From Paenibacillus dendritiformis (GTDB lineage: Bacteria; Bacillota; Bacilli; Paenibacillales; Paenibacillaceae): 64,000 bases of DNA. The stretch lies in contig NZ_OX216966.1 of NCBI RefSeq assembly GCF_945605565.1, forward strand, positions 5,820,001-5,884,000, given 5' to 3'. A program made the position numbers and the translations under genes. Below the pieces are notes generated by a model. That model saw only the letters and a list, made by a program, of their open reading frames with translations, was not told where the DNA came from and made no database searches. Numbering within the stretch: the first letter of the stretch is position 1; each line of letters starts with the position of its first letter. Of this stretch, positions 1 through 8,989 are shown piece after piece.

Positions 1-2
1 TC

Positions 3-1439
3 CGCATCCAGGAAGGAGCGGTCATCGGGAGCGGCTGCGCGCTCGGCGACAAGTCGGTCATCCGGCCGGAGGTCAAGTTGTGGCCGGGCAAGCGCGTCGA
101 CCGCCTGCGCACCGTCAACGCCTCGCTCATCTGGAGCGAGGATGCGCCGGCCTCCCTCTTCCGCGGCAGCCGCATCTGCGGCACGCCGAACGCGGATCTG
201 ACACCCGCCTTCGCGGGAGAGCTGGCCGCAGCCTACGGCTCGGTACTGCCGGCGGGAGCGTCCGTCGTGCTGGCGCGCGGCCCGCATGACTTCGATGCGC
301 TGCTCCAGACCGCGTTCGCGGCCGGTCTCCGCTCCGCCGGCATCCATGTCACCGACATCGGCGAAGTGTCAGCGGCCTGCACCCGCTACGCGGTCCGGAA
401 GCTCGGCGCAGCCGGCGCGGTGCATATCGGACTGTGCCCGCCGGCCGCAGGGTCCGGTCCGGAGCGGGGCGCCCTCTGCTGGATGGATGCCAAGGGGCGG
501 CCCCTCTCCAGCCCCGCCGCTCGCAAAATAGAGCAGGCCTACTTCCAGGAGGATTATGCGCGGGGCGCGGTCGATCGGCTGGGCAGACTCGAATCGTATG
601 CCCACGCCCGGGCGGATTATATCGCGGCGCTGCAGCGCGAGCTCGATCTGGAGTCGATCGCGGCGGCGAATTACGCCTTCGTCCTGCACGCCCCTGCCGC
701 CCACGCGCCCGAGATCGAGGCCTGGGCGGCCATGCTCGGCGGGTCCCGGATCCATCTCCGGGCGGAGACGTCCAGCCCTGCCGCAGTGCTGGAGCAGGTC
801 CGTCGCCTGGACGCCGACTTCGGCATCGCCTGGGACGCGGACGACCGGCTGCAGGTCATCACGCCGGAAGGCGGCCTGCATGAGCCCGAAGCGCTGCTTC
901 CGCTGATAGTGCGGGCGCTGGCGCTGCGCGGCGTCCGGGCTTCCTTGGGCATGCCAGTGAGCGCGCCCGCTGCCGTCGAAGCCGCGGCAGAAGGAAGTCT
1001 GCTGCAAATCGTGCGCACGAAGGAGGATCTCCACGCCCAGATGGAAGCCACCTCCGGCCTGCCCCTTCATCCGGGGGCCCATCCGCTGTACGCCGCCGGC
1101 CTGCTCATCCAATGCGCCGCCGAAGGAAGAACGCTCTGCCAGCTGCAGGAGCAGCTCCCTTCCCTGTGCATGGCGAAGGAGGAGATTCTATGCCGCCGGG
1201 AGGAGACCGGGCCGCTGCTGCGGGGGATGACCGAATGGGTGCGGAAAGGGAAGCATCAAGTGGAATTGCTGGACGGCATCCGGCTTCAGGCCGAGGACGG
1301 ATGGGTCCTGATTCTGCCCGACGCCGACGAGCCCCGCTTCCAGATCGTCGCCCAGGCGGACAGCATGGATACCGCGCGCCGCCTGGCCCGGCAGTATGCC
1401 AACCGGCTGGCGAAAACGCAGCTTCTTATAAGGAAGTGA
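3..1439 (+). CDS. Sugar-phosphate nucleotidyltransferase / phosphomannomutase-like fusion, 3' part
   Basis: The frame is open at the window edge, so the start is missing; about 478 residues are visible. The first 25 residues form a left-handed beta-helix stretch (EGAVIG, GDKSVIRPEV), as found after the nucleotidyltransferase domain in GlmU/ManC-like enzymes. A phosphomannomutase-type alpha/beta domain follows (FRGSRICG, then DLTPAFAGELAAAYG). This matches the roughly 800-residue 'mannose-1-phosphate guanylyltransferase' group with an N-terminal NTP-transferase domain, which would lie upstream. Where phosphohexomutases carry the catalytic serine loop (TASHNP), this protein reads GLCPPAAGSG, so mutase activity is doubtful. 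The stop lies 4 bp before the next gene, whose SD sits in this gene's last codons, so the two are probably co-translated. The substrate is not shown. Confidence 0.75.
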   Translation, partial: RIQEGAVIGSGCALGDKSVIRPEVKLWPGKRVDRLRTVNASLIWSEDAPASLFRGSRICGTPNADLTPAFAGELAAAYGSVLPAGASVVLARGPHDFDALLQTAFAAGLRSAGIHVTDIGEVSAACTRYAVRKLGAAGAVHIGLCPPAAGSGPERGALCWMDAKGRPLSSPAARKIEQAYFQEDYARGAVDRLGRLESYAHARADYIAALQRELDLESIAAANYAFVLHAPAAHAPEIEAWAAMLGGSRIHLRAETSSPAAVLEQVRRLDADFGIAWDADDRLQVITPEGGLHEPEALLPLIVRALALRGVRASLGMPVSAPAAVEAAAEGSLLQIVRTKEDLHAQMEATSGLPLHPGAHPLYAAGLLIQCAAEGRTLCQLQEQLPSLCMAKEEILCRREETGPLLRGMTEWVRKGKHQVELLDGIRLQAEDGWVLILPDADEPRFQIVAQADSMDTARRLARQYANRLAKTQLLIRK

Positions 1440-1443
1440 TACG

Positions 1444-3435
1444 ATGCCGAGACCGCTTGTCGTAGGCAACGGCAAGTTCCTTGTCAACCTGGACGATCGA
1501 TGTTCAATCCGGGATATCTATTATCCGTATGTCGGGCAGGTCAATCATGTCGGCGGCTACCGCTGCCGCACCGGCCTATGGGCGGACGGCCGCTTCAGCT
1601 GGCTGGAGGATGCCGCCTGGCGCGTCAGGCCGGCCTATGCCGAAGATTCCCTCGTTACCGAGGTGGAGGCCTGCCATGACAGCCTCGGCTTGACGCTGCG
1701 GATCAACGATGCCGTCCATCAGCGGGAAAATATATTTCTGCGGCGCGTTCAATTGCGGAACGAAGCGGATAAGGCGCGGGAGATTCGAATTTTTTTCCAT
1801 CAGGATCTGGCCATTAACGAGACCGAAGTGGGAGATACCGCCGCCTTCTACCCGGATAACCGGACCCTGTTTCACTACAAAAAAAACAGCTACTTCATGT
1901 TCAATGGCTTGTCCGCCCAGGCGGACGGCACGACGGCCGGAATATACGAATATACGACCGGGATCAAGCGGTTCCATCAGGCCGAGGGAACGTGGAAGGA
2001 TGCGGAGGACGGCCATCTGATGGGCAATCCGATCGCGCAAGGCTCGGTGGACAGCACATTCAGCCTGCACCTGATCGTCCCGGGCGGCGAGACGCGGGAA
2101 GCCTATTACTGGTTCAGCGCCGGCAGCCGGCTGGAAGAGGTGAAGCGTCTGGACCGCTATGTGGCCGACAGCCACCCCGGGAGACTGATCGATCGGGTGC
2201 GGACCTATTGGCAGCGCTGGGCGAATAAGCGGAGCAAGCCGTTCGCCGATCTGGAGCCGGATCTCGTGCGGCTTTACAAGCAGAGCCTGCTGGCGGTCCG
2301 CAGCCAGACGGACGTGAACGGCGCGATTATCGCCGCCAATGATACGGACATCATGCAGTTCAATCGGGATCATTACAGCTACATGTGGCCGCGAGACGGT
2401 GCGCTCGTCGCGCAGGCGATGTCCGCCGCGGGCTATCACGGCATGATCGCCCCCTTTTTCCGTTTCTGCGCGGATGCATTAACCGAGGACGGTTACTTGC
2501 TTCATAAATATAATCCGGACGGGACGGTCGGCTCCAGCTGGCATCCCTATTTGCATGACGGTCAGGAGCAGCTGCCCATTCAAGAGGATGAGACGGCGCT
2601 CGTCCTGCACGCGCTCTGGCAAGATTATGAGCTCCATGAAGACATCGAGTTGCCGCAATCGCTGTACCGCACCTTCATCCGCAAGGCGGCGCGCTTCCTG
2701 CTCGAGTATTGCGACGACCGCCTCGGCCTCCCCCGCCCGAGCTATGATCTGTGGGAAGAGCGGTACGGCATCTTCACCTTCACCTCCGCCGCCGTGTACG
2801 GAGGATTGACGGCGGCCGCCCGCTTCGCCGCCCTGTTCGGCGATGACGAGCGCTCGAACGCCTATGCACGGGGGGCGGAGGAGATCAAGGCCGGGATGCT
2901 GCGGCACCTGTGGAACGAGGAACACGGCCGGTTCGCGCGCGGGCTGCACCGGGTCGACGGCCAGTGGCGGCAGGATATGACGCCCGAGAGCAGCATCTTC
3001 GGCATCTACGCCTTCGGCGTGCTGCCGCCGGACGATCCGCGCGTCGCCTCGACGATGCGCTCCTTGAGAGAGGCGCTGTCGGTGCGCAGCGCCACAGGCG
3101 GAATCGCGCGCTATTGGGGCGACTACTATTTCCAGCGCTGCTCCGACATGGAGGTGGCGCCCGGCAACCCGTGGATCATCTGCACGCTCTGGTTCGCCTG
3201 CTACGACATCGCCACCGCGACCTCGCTCGAACAGCTCGTGTCGGCGCGCCGCACGCTGCGCTGGGTCGCCGATCACAGCCTGCCGAGCGGTCTGCTGCCG
3301 GAACAGCTCGATCCGTACGACGGCAGCCCCGTCTCGGTCGCGCCGCTTACTTGGTCCCACGCGACCTATATCGATACGGTGCTCAAATATGTCGCCAAAT
3401 ACGAGCAGCTCCAAGCTTCGCAAGCTTGCTCCTGA
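1444..3435 (+). CDS. Glycoside hydrolase family 15 protein (glucoamylase/trehalase-like)
   Basis: 663 residues. The N-terminal part (1-270) is the beta-sandwich seen in GH15 proteins (VVGNGKFLVNLD, YYPYVGQ). The rest is the (alpha/alpha)6 barrel. Family motifs visible: YMWPRDG near residue 312, QEDET near 380, DLWEE near 434 (usual general acid) and LPEQ near 617 (usual general base), then TWSHATYI. Both catalytic glutamates are therefore present. The family hydrolyses terminal alpha-glucosidic bonds in oligosaccharides or trehalose; the exact substrate is unknown. No signal peptide, so it is probably cytoplasmic. The ATG follows AGGAAG, which overlaps the end of the preceding gene, pointing to an operon. 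Confidence 0.9.
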   Translation: MPRPLVVGNGKFLVNLDDRCSIRDIYYPYVGQVNHVGGYRCRTGLWADGRFSWLEDAAWRVRPAYAEDSLVTEVEACHDSLGLTLRINDAVHQRENIFLRRVQLRNEADKAREIRIFFHQDLAINETEVGDTAAFYPDNRTLFHYKKNSYFMFNGLSAQADGTTAGIYEYTTGIKRFHQAEGTWKDAEDGHLMGNPIAQGSVDSTFSLHLIVPGGETREAYYWFSAGSRLEEVKRLDRYVADSHPGRLIDRVRTYWQRWANKRSKPFADLEPDLVRLYKQSLLAVRSQTDVNGAIIAANDTDIMQFNRDHYSYMWPRDGALVAQAMSAAGYHGMIAPFFRFCADALTEDGYLLHKYNPDGTVGSSWHPYLHDGQEQLPIQEDETALVLHALWQDYELHEDIELPQSLYRTFIRKAARFLLEYCDDRLGLPRPSYDLWEERYGIFTFTSAAVYGGLTAAARFAALFGDDERSNAYARGAEEIKAGMLRHLWNEEHGRFARGLHRVDGQWRQDMTPESSIFGIYAFGVLPPDDPRVASTMRSLREALSVRSATGGIARYWGDYYFQRCSDMEVAPGNPWIICTLWFACYDIATATSLEQLVSARRTLRWVADHSLPSGLLPEQLDPYDGSPVSVAPLTWSHATYIDTVLKYVAKYEQLQASQACS

Positions 3436-3458
3436 TTCGATTTTCGCGTATATAAAAA

Positions 3459-3499
3459 AGCAGCCTGACGGCGGATTTTTGTCTCCCCGTCAGGCTGCT
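3459..3499 (-). terminator. Rho-independent terminator of the GNAT gene
   Basis: A 13-bp perfect inverted repeat (left arm 3459-3471, AGCAGCCTGACGG; right arm 3487-3499). Read on the minus strand it is followed by TTTTTTATA, so it terminates the leftward acetyltransferase gene that stops at 3527. On the plus strand no T-run follows, but the hairpin also separates the convergent GH15 gene. Confidence 0.85.
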
Positions 3500-3526
3500 C
3501 TGCCCATAGGAGCCCCGTTCGCCGGT

Positions 3527-4057
3527 TCAGTCCGTGAACTCCGATTGCAGCATGCCCATATGGATAATATGATGCCACGCTCCATCGCGGAACAACGCCT
3601 CCCGGGAGACGCCTTCCCGGTGGAAGCCGATCTTCTCATACAAGGCGACGGCTCTTGCATTGAAATCGAAAACCCGCAGCGACACGCGGTGCAGATTCAG
3701 CTCGCGGAAGGCGTAACGCAGGAGCAGCGAGAGCGCCTCGCGTCCGTACCCCTTCCCCCAGTAAGCCGGCTCGCCGATATCGATAATCAGCTCGGCATTC
3801 CGGTTCTTCTCATCGATCGCGATAAGCGAAGTGACGCCGATCGGCTTGTCGTCCGCCGCATCCGCGATGATGTATGATTTGGAAGCCGGAGAGCCAAGAA
3901 TGACATTTTTCACGAAGGCCGCCGTCTCCTCCTCGGTATATACATCCATCGACGGGTTCGTCCAGTACATCGCTTCCGGCGTATTTCGCCACTTATGATA
4001 GACGCTGGCGTCCTGCTCCGTCATTTTGCGGAGCTTGATTCGCTCTGTTGCAAACAT
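3527..4057 (-). CDS. GNAT family N-acetyltransferase (RimJ/RimL-like)
   Basis: 176 residues from the ATG at 4057, chosen because GAAAGGAGAG lies 6-7 nt upstream; the longer open frame before it has no ribosome site. The start (MFATERIKLRKMTEQDASVYHKW) is typical of the Acetyltransf_3 branch that includes SpeG, RimJ and RimL. The acetyl-CoA pyrophosphate loop reads YWGKGYGREA around residue 100, followed by NLHRVSLRVFDFNARAVALYEKIGF, the standard motif B region. Family members transfer acetyl groups to amines (protein N-termini, polyamines, antibiotics); the acceptor here is unknown. It is divergent from the SgrR-like regulator with about 130 bp between starts. Confidence 0.88.
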   Translation of the reverse strand: MFATERIKLRKMTEQDASVYHKWRNTPEAMYWTNPSMDVYTEEETAAFVKNVILGSPASKSYIIADAADDKPIGVTSLIAIDEKNRNAELIIDIGEPAYWGKGYGREALSLLLRYAFRELNLHRVSLRVFDFNARAVALYEKIGFHREGVSREALFRDGAWHHIIHMGMLQSEFTD

Positions 4058-4187
4058 AGCCGCTCTCCTTTCATCCCTCGTAATGTGCAAATTAAGCAAG
4101 CTTGCCCCTCTATTATCTCCTTTGTCAAAAGCGGAAAAAAGGGTATAATCATGATTCAAATGTCCCCTTTTACAACAGAGGTGAACC

Positions 4188-5981
4188 ATGAACACCGATT
4201 ATTTGGATATGCGCGCCCATTTCTACCCGCGCGAGTCGGAGGGCCGCGTCCGGTTCCGGCTGGACGAGCTGGCCGAAGTCTGGAAGTGCAGCAGCAAGCA
4301 GGCGAAGCGCAAATTAAAAAAACTGGATGAAGACGGCATCTGCTCCTACGTTCCCGGCAGAGGCAGGGGCAATTATTCCGAGATCCGGTTCCGGACCGAT
4401 TTTCAAGATGATCTGAACGCGGCGATCAGGCATAGTCTGCTGGCCAAAAATATGGAGCTGCTGATGCATATTCTCCAGCTTCCTTGTCCGAAGCAGTGGA
4501 GCGGTCAGCTGCTGCGGCCGATGCAAGAGCTGCTGGGGCTGCAGGCGCCTGACCCGATCACCGATGTGCTGCAGGCGATCGTGACCTTGCCCGTAACGAA
4601 TCTCGATCCGGCCCAGGCATCCGTGACGTACGATCTGATGCTCATCTCGCTCATCGGCGACACGCTGCTGCGGTATGATGCGGCCCGGGACCAGCTGCTT
4701 CCTCATCTGGCTGCTGCCTGGGAGACGGACGCAAACTGCCGGGCGTGGACCGTATATCTGCGCAAGCAGGCCCGCTTCCATCACCGCCGGCCGCTGACAA
4801 GCGGCGACGTGAAGTTCAGCCTGGAGCGGTTGATGCAACCGGACTGCGCCAACCGGTGGCTGGCGGAGGACATCGACGACGTGAACTGCATGAACCCGCT
4901 CACCGTCCTCATTACTCTGAAGCGCCCGAATCCGCTGTTCGGCCGCTTTCTCGCAGCGGCGCCGACGACGATCGTCGCGGAGGATGCCCCTGTCCATGAC
5001 AAGCATTTTATCGGAACAGGCCCTTATATGCTCACCGAATGCAATCGGCGCAAAGCCGTGCTGGAAGCGTTTGATGATTATTTCGGTCTGCGGCCTTATA
5101 TCGACACCGTCCAATTTTGGCATGTGCGACCGGAGGCCGCCCATCAGATCGGGTACCACCTGGCCGGGACTAGCGCACAACCCGAAGCAAGGAGAGACGG
5201 CGATGAAGGCGGGGAGATGGATCATGTGGCCGTGGAGGAGCGGGTCGAGCAAGGCTTCCGCTTCCTGTTGTTCAATACGAGGCACGCCGGGCGGATGCAG
5301 GACCAGGCGCTGCGGCACGCCATTCATGAGCTATGCGACGTGGAGGCGATGTGGCGCGATCTAGGCCGAAGCGGGCTCGTCCCGGCGTCGCATTTTGTCC
5401 CGGGGAAGAGCAAGCCGTTCGCACGGAGCCTGCGGCGTGCCCGGCAATGGCTGGCCCAGAGCGGCTATCAGGGCGAAGATGTGCATCTATCCCTGCTTGA
5501 TCTGCCTGCGGCATGGGAAGAGGGGCTCTGGCTGAAGCGGCGGGCGGCACGGATCGGGATCAATCTGGTTCTTCATCCGTATGCGCTCGACGAGCTGTAT
5601 GACGGTTCTGCGGAAGAGCGAATGCACTTGATCTTGTCCGGATACGTATCGACGCACGATCCGCTTCTGTCCATGATGGGAGCCTTCCATAACCCGGTGC
5701 TTCCTTTTCGAAAATGGATGGCTGACGAGCATATCCGATCAATCGACGGGATGCTGGAACAGATGAAGCAAGCGGATCCTCTCGCGGGGGAATCGCTTGG
5801 CGATGACATTATCCGCTATATTCAAGACAACATGCTGCTCGTCTTTCTGTACCATCCGCGGCATCGGCACCGCTTCGATCTGATGCTGCGGGATATTCAA
5901 TTCGATCCGTTCGCCTTCCCCGACGTGACGGCCTTATGGGTACGGCCGGCGTGGACGGCGGAGGGAAGGCGGCAGCCGTAA
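4188..5981 (+). CDS. SgrR-like transcriptional regulator fused to a solute-binding domain
   Basis: 597 residues. The N-terminal 115 residues carry a winged helix-turn-helix of the SgrR_N type (VRFRLDELAEVWKCSSKQAKRKLKKL). Residues from about 130 to 580 resemble the periplasmic solute-binding family 5 fold (LPVTNLDPAQAS, VYLRKQARFHHRRPLTSGDVKFSLERL). In SgrR this part senses a small ligand and the protein controls genes of sugar-phosphate stress or uptake. There is no signal peptide, consistent with a cytoplasmic regulator. The ATG follows AGAGGTG. It stands alone and divergent from an acetyltransferase, so its target is not obvious from context. Confidence 0.87.
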   Translation: MNTDYLDMRAHFYPRESEGRVRFRLDELAEVWKCSSKQAKRKLKKLDEDGICSYVPGRGRGNYSEIRFRTDFQDDLNAAIRHSLLAKNMELLMHILQLPCPKQWSGQLLRPMQELLGLQAPDPITDVLQAIVTLPVTNLDPAQASVTYDLMLISLIGDTLLRYDAARDQLLPHLAAAWETDANCRAWTVYLRKQARFHHRRPLTSGDVKFSLERLMQPDCANRWLAEDIDDVNCMNPLTVLITLKRPNPLFGRFLAAAPTTIVAEDAPVHDKHFIGTGPYMLTECNRRKAVLEAFDDYFGLRPYIDTVQFWHVRPEAAHQIGYHLAGTSAQPEARRDGDEGGEMDHVAVEERVEQGFRFLLFNTRHAGRMQDQALRHAIHELCDVEAMWRDLGRSGLVPASHFVPGKSKPFARSLRRARQWLAQSGYQGEDVHLSLLDLPAAWEEGLWLKRRAARIGINLVLHPYALDELYDGSAEERMHLILSGYVSTHDPLLSMMGAFHNPVLPFRKWMADEHIRSIDGMLEQMKQADPLAGESLGDDIIRYIQDNMLLVFLYHPRHRHRFDLMLRDIQFDPFAFPDVTALWVRPAWTAEGRRQP

Positions 5982-6072
5982 CGGCAGGATGTTCCGGGCA
6001 CAAGCGCTGGAAGCGTGCATCAAGCCCCGGCGCTGGAGCTCCCGGCGGCGCCGCTACCCTAAGGCAACGACG

Positions 6073-6104
6073 AAAAAAGGCCAACCCGTAATCTCCGGTT
6101 GACC
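6073..6104 (-). terminator. Probable Rho-independent terminator, leftward
   Basis: Inverted repeat GGCCAACC / GGTTGACC (one mismatch) at 6079-6104. On the minus strand it is followed immediately by TTTTTTCG. It would stop leftward transcription coming from the S9 peptidase gene about 550 bp away, before it runs into the convergent SgrR-like gene. Confidence 0.6.
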
Positions 6105-6116
6105 CAATAAGATAGC

Positions 6117-6161
6117 GGGGCTGTCCCTTTTTCATCTCCATGAGACAACCCCATCCCCGCT
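6117..6161. repeat. Imperfect inverted repeat resembling IS-end sequence
   Basis: GGGGCTGTCCC at 6117-6127 faces GAGACAACCCC at 6142-6152 (two G:T-type differences), and AGCGGGG at 6114-6120 also pairs with CCCCGCT at 6155-6161. GGGGCTGTC is a common terminal sequence of several Firmicute insertion sequences, and only 14 bp lie between the arms, so this could be a collapsed IS remnant. It could equally be a plain hairpin. No transposase sequence is nearby. Confidence 0.3.
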
Positions 6162-6479
6162 TCTCCCAGCTCGACTGGCCCAAAAAAACGGCGAAAATGC
6201 AGTTTTTCCTTATGACGTGTGCTCCGTTAGAGGACTTCCTGCAAAACGGCATCAATTTCCGGATATCTGATGGATATTAGACAAAAATGGATGAAAATAA
6301 TGTATTTTAGCAGGAATTCCATCCAAAAGCGCACCACATAACAAAAATTGCTGCATTGGCGCAGGATTTTACTGGCTCATCATCTTCTGCCGCTTTTCCG
6401 GCTTCCATTTTATCCGCCGCCGTTTTCCCGCTTTCGCCTTCTCTATCAGCCCCTTCGCTCCCTGCTCATCATCCCGCAA

Positions 6480-6640
6480 GATATCGTGCCGGGGTTCGAG
6501 ATGTCCTTCAATTCATACGGAATATCGCTCGGGTATGCGACACGTCCTCCAATTCATACGGAATATCGCTCCGGTGTGCGACACGTCCTGCAATTCATGC
6601 GGAATATCGCGCCGGGGGCCGGGACGTCCTGGGGGCATTC
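6480..6640. repeat. Tandem repeat, 41-bp period, about four degenerate copies
   Basis: The word ATATCG recurs at 6481, 6522, 6563 and 6604, exactly 41 bp apart. Each unit reads roughly ACGTCCTNCAATTCATACGG followed by AATATCGCTCCGGTGTGCGAC. The outer copies are more diverged. The array lies just past the 3' end of the S9 peptidase gene (stop at 6655) in the convergent gap between that gene and the SgrR-like gene. I see no coding function. Confidence 0.8.
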
Positions 6641-6654
6641 GACGCAACCCCTAA

Positions 6655-8655
6655 CTATACGTATTGCTTCATCCAGCCGGCAATCCGGTTCAGCCGCTCT
6701 ACGCGCAGCTCGGGATGCCCGTTGCGCGACAGATCATGGTTCGCGCCCGGGAACCGTACCAACTGGGTTGTCTTGCCCAGGCGCTTCAAGGCCACGTACA
6801 GCTGCTCGGCCTGCTCGATGGGGCAGCGCAGATCGTCCTCTCCGTGCAGAATCAACAGCGGCGTCTGCACCTCATTTACATAAGCGAGCGGAGAATGCTT
6901 CCACAGCTTCTCCGGATCCTCCCACGGCTGAGCGCAGATCTGATACTCGGTGAAGTAGTAGCCGATATCGCTGACGCCATAGAAGGAGAACCAGTTCGAG
7001 ATCGAGCGCTGGGTGACGGCGCCCTTGAAGCGGTTCGTATGGCCGACGATCCAGTTGGTCATGAAGCCGCCGTAGCTGCCGCCGGTCACGCCGAGCCGCT
7101 CTTGATCCACGAAGTCGTAGCGGGCGATGGCCTGATCCAGCGCCTCCATAATATCCTCATAATCCTTCCCGCCGTAATCTCCGCGGCAAGCATCGACGAA
7201 CTTCTGTCCGTAGCCGTGACTGCCGCGCGGGTTCGTATACAGAACCGCATAGCCCTGGGCGACAAGCAGTTGGAATTCATGCATGAACGAATTCGCGTAC
7301 ATCGTATGCGGCCCGCCGTGAATCTCGACGATGGTCGGCACCTTCTCGCCCGCAGACACTCCTGACGGCTTCATTATCCACGCCTGTACCTTCCAACCGT
7401 CGGAGGTCTCGACCCAGAACGATTCCGGCCGGCTCAGCTTCAGCTCCGCCAGGAAGTCTTCGTTCGGGGCGGCCAGCCGGCGCTCTTCGCCCGTTGCCGT
7501 ATCCATGATGAACAGCTCTCCCGGCTGCAGCGGATCGGCCGAGATGAAGACGATCCGCTGCCCGTCCTTCGTCACCGTAAATTGGGTAACCTCCCGCTCG
7601 CCGGAGGTAAACAATGTTTCCGCTTCATAACCTCCCTCCAGCGGGAAGCGTGCGAGCTGAACGCTGCCTTCCGCCGAGATGAGCGAGTATACGGCGGAGC
7701 CGTCCGGGGTGAACACGGGAGTTGAAGAGCCTCCGGCCTTCATGTCGGTCACGGCCGCGTTGCCGAGATACAAATCGAGATCGGCGGTTACGCATACGGC
7801 GGCGCCCCCCGCGGCCGGTACGGTATAGAGGCGGATCAAGGTCGCGTTCTCATATTGGCGGTCATGGCCGAAGAACGCGATCGTTTGCCCGTCAGGCGAG
7901 AAGGCGAGCTTCCCGATGACAAGACCGGACTCCGTCACGCGGCGGCAAGCGCCGTCCTCGCAGTTCACGACGAAGATGTCTTGCGTGAAGACGAGATCCG
8001 GGTCGACCGCTTCATCCTCGACACGCTTGGCGGAGAAGGCGGCATGAACGCCGTCCGGCGACCAGACGAAATCATGAATATCATAATCTCCGGAAGTCAA
8101 TTGAACGGTCGAGCCCGATGCGGGATGAAATACAAATAAATGCGTGCGCTTGCCGTCAAGCAATCCTTTGCCGTCCGCCTTGCATTTCAGCCGGTCGACG
8201 ACGAGCGCCTGCTTGCCAGGCTTCTTCTCGCCGTCTTCCTGCTGCTCCTTCTGTTCGCTCTTGGCCGGATCGATGCTCGATGCATACAACAGACGGGAAC
8301 CGTCCGGCGACCAGGCAAATGCGCTGACGCCGAACTCCGCGTCCGTTATGGCTTCCGCTTCGCCCCCATCGGCCGCCATCGTCCAGATCTGCTGGTGCTT
8401 CCCCTTCTTGCGCAGGAAGGCCAGCTTCGTCCCGTCCGGCGACCAGACAGGCGCGCTGTCCTGCTCCCCGTTCGTAAATGCCTTGCTCTTCGTTCCGTCT
8501 GCTGCCGTGATATGTATGCGGGAGCGGTATCCGCTCTTCTCCTCATTGACCTGTCTCGCTACATATGCAATCGTTCCGTCCTGCGGATTAACGGCCGGGT
8601 CGCTTAACCATACGAACCTATATAAATCTTCCGCTGTGATGGCGCGCTGCTCCAT
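6655..8655 (-). CDS. S9 family prolyl oligopeptidase-like serine peptidase
   Basis: 666 residues from the ATG at 8655, which has GGGAGGTG at the right distance. Residues 1-400 form a beta-propeller with TolB/WD40-like PD40 repeats (WSPDGTKLAFL, FSPDGQTIAFFG, FTPDGSAVYSL). The C-terminal alpha/beta hydrolase domain has the nucleophile motif GGSYGG near residue 525, LHGEDDLRCP (Asp) and PGANHDLSRNG (His). These are the marks of acylaminoacyl-peptidase or dipeptidyl-peptidase-like S9C enzymes. There is no signal peptide, so it is probably a cytoplasmic peptidase acting on short peptides. It is monocistronic, with a degenerate peroxiredoxin remnant upstream. Confidence 0.92.
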   Translation of the reverse strand: MEQRAITAEDLYRFVWLSDPAVNPQDGTIAYVARQVNEEKSGYRSRIHITAADGTKSKAFTNGEQDSAPVWSPDGTKLAFLRKKGKHQQIWTMAADGGEAEAITDAEFGVSAFAWSPDGSRLLYASSIDPAKSEQKEQQEDGEKKPGKQALVVDRLKCKADGKGLLDGKRTHLFVFHPASGSTVQLTSGDYDIHDFVWSPDGVHAAFSAKRVEDEAVDPDLVFTQDIFVVNCEDGACRRVTESGLVIGKLAFSPDGQTIAFFGHDRQYENATLIRLYTVPAAGGAAVCVTADLDLYLGNAAVTDMKAGGSSTPVFTPDGSAVYSLISAEGSVQLARFPLEGGYEAETLFTSGEREVTQFTVTKDGQRIVFISADPLQPGELFIMDTATGEERRLAAPNEDFLAELKLSRPESFWVETSDGWKVQAWIMKPSGVSAGEKVPTIVEIHGGPHTMYANSFMHEFQLLVAQGYAVLYTNPRGSHGYGQKFVDACRGDYGGKDYEDIMEALDQAIARYDFVDQERLGVTGGSYGGFMTNWIVGHTNRFKGAVTQRSISNWFSFYGVSDIGYYFTEYQICAQPWEDPEKLWKHSPLAYVNEVQTPLLILHGEDDLRCPIEQAEQLYVALKRLGKTTQLVRFPGANHDLSRNGHPELRVERLNRIAGWMKQYV

Positions 8656-8703
8656 CGTAACACCTCCCATGATTGATATACATAGTATGGCATTCCTTCC
8701 CTG

Positions 8704-8822
8704 CACAAGACAAGTCCAATACGGCCAAGTTCCGCGGGCAGATTGCCGGAGACCGGCATGTTCCCCTTCGATTCGTTCGCAACCGGATGCTTGCCGCCTC
8801 GCTTCCCGTTGATTGGCCGCCT
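8704..8822 (-). pseudogene. Remnant of the 3' end of a YkuU-type peroxiredoxin gene
   Basis: This stretch aligns by eye with 10874-10985, which is the 3' end and downstream hairpin of the peroxiredoxin pseudogene beside the second repeat copy. Shared words include GGCAGATTGCCG and GGATGCTT/AGATGCTT. On the minus strand it gives NGKRGGKHPVAN, compared with KPGDKHLAAN at the end of the better preserved copy. It shows that the duplicated unit once included a peroxiredoxin gene upstream of the methyltransferase; here nearly all of it is gone. Confidence 0.55.
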
Positions 8823-8941
8823 TCCGGACTGAATTAGCGCCCTTTCTCCTGCCCGCTTCCCGCTCTCCCCGTCGCGGCCGGCCACGTCCAAATTGTGCAT
8901 CTCTCCCCTCTTAGCTGCCCTTGCCGCCTCCTCTGCCCCTG

Positions 8942-8950
8942 CATACTCTA
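8942..8950 (+). promoter_or_regulatory. Sigma-K-like -10 element before methyltransferase copy A
   Basis: CATACTCTA fits the sigma-K -10 consensus CATANNNTA and lies 39 bp before the ATG. The equivalent place in copy B has CATAGTCTA. No clear AC-type -35 is visible at the usual spacing, so this is a weak call made more likely by conservation between the copies. Confidence 0.35.
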
Positions 8951-8989
8951 TTCAATGATTCTACTATTCAATAAAGGCGGTGTTTTAGG

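Noticed and set aside
6480..6640. CRISPR array
   Set aside because: The 41-bp period has no spacer structure; the whole unit repeats with drift and no cas genes are present.
8604..8900. A 98-codon minus-strand frame
   Set aside because: It spans the start of the S9 peptidase and the peroxiredoxin remnant; only the remnant part has an explanation.
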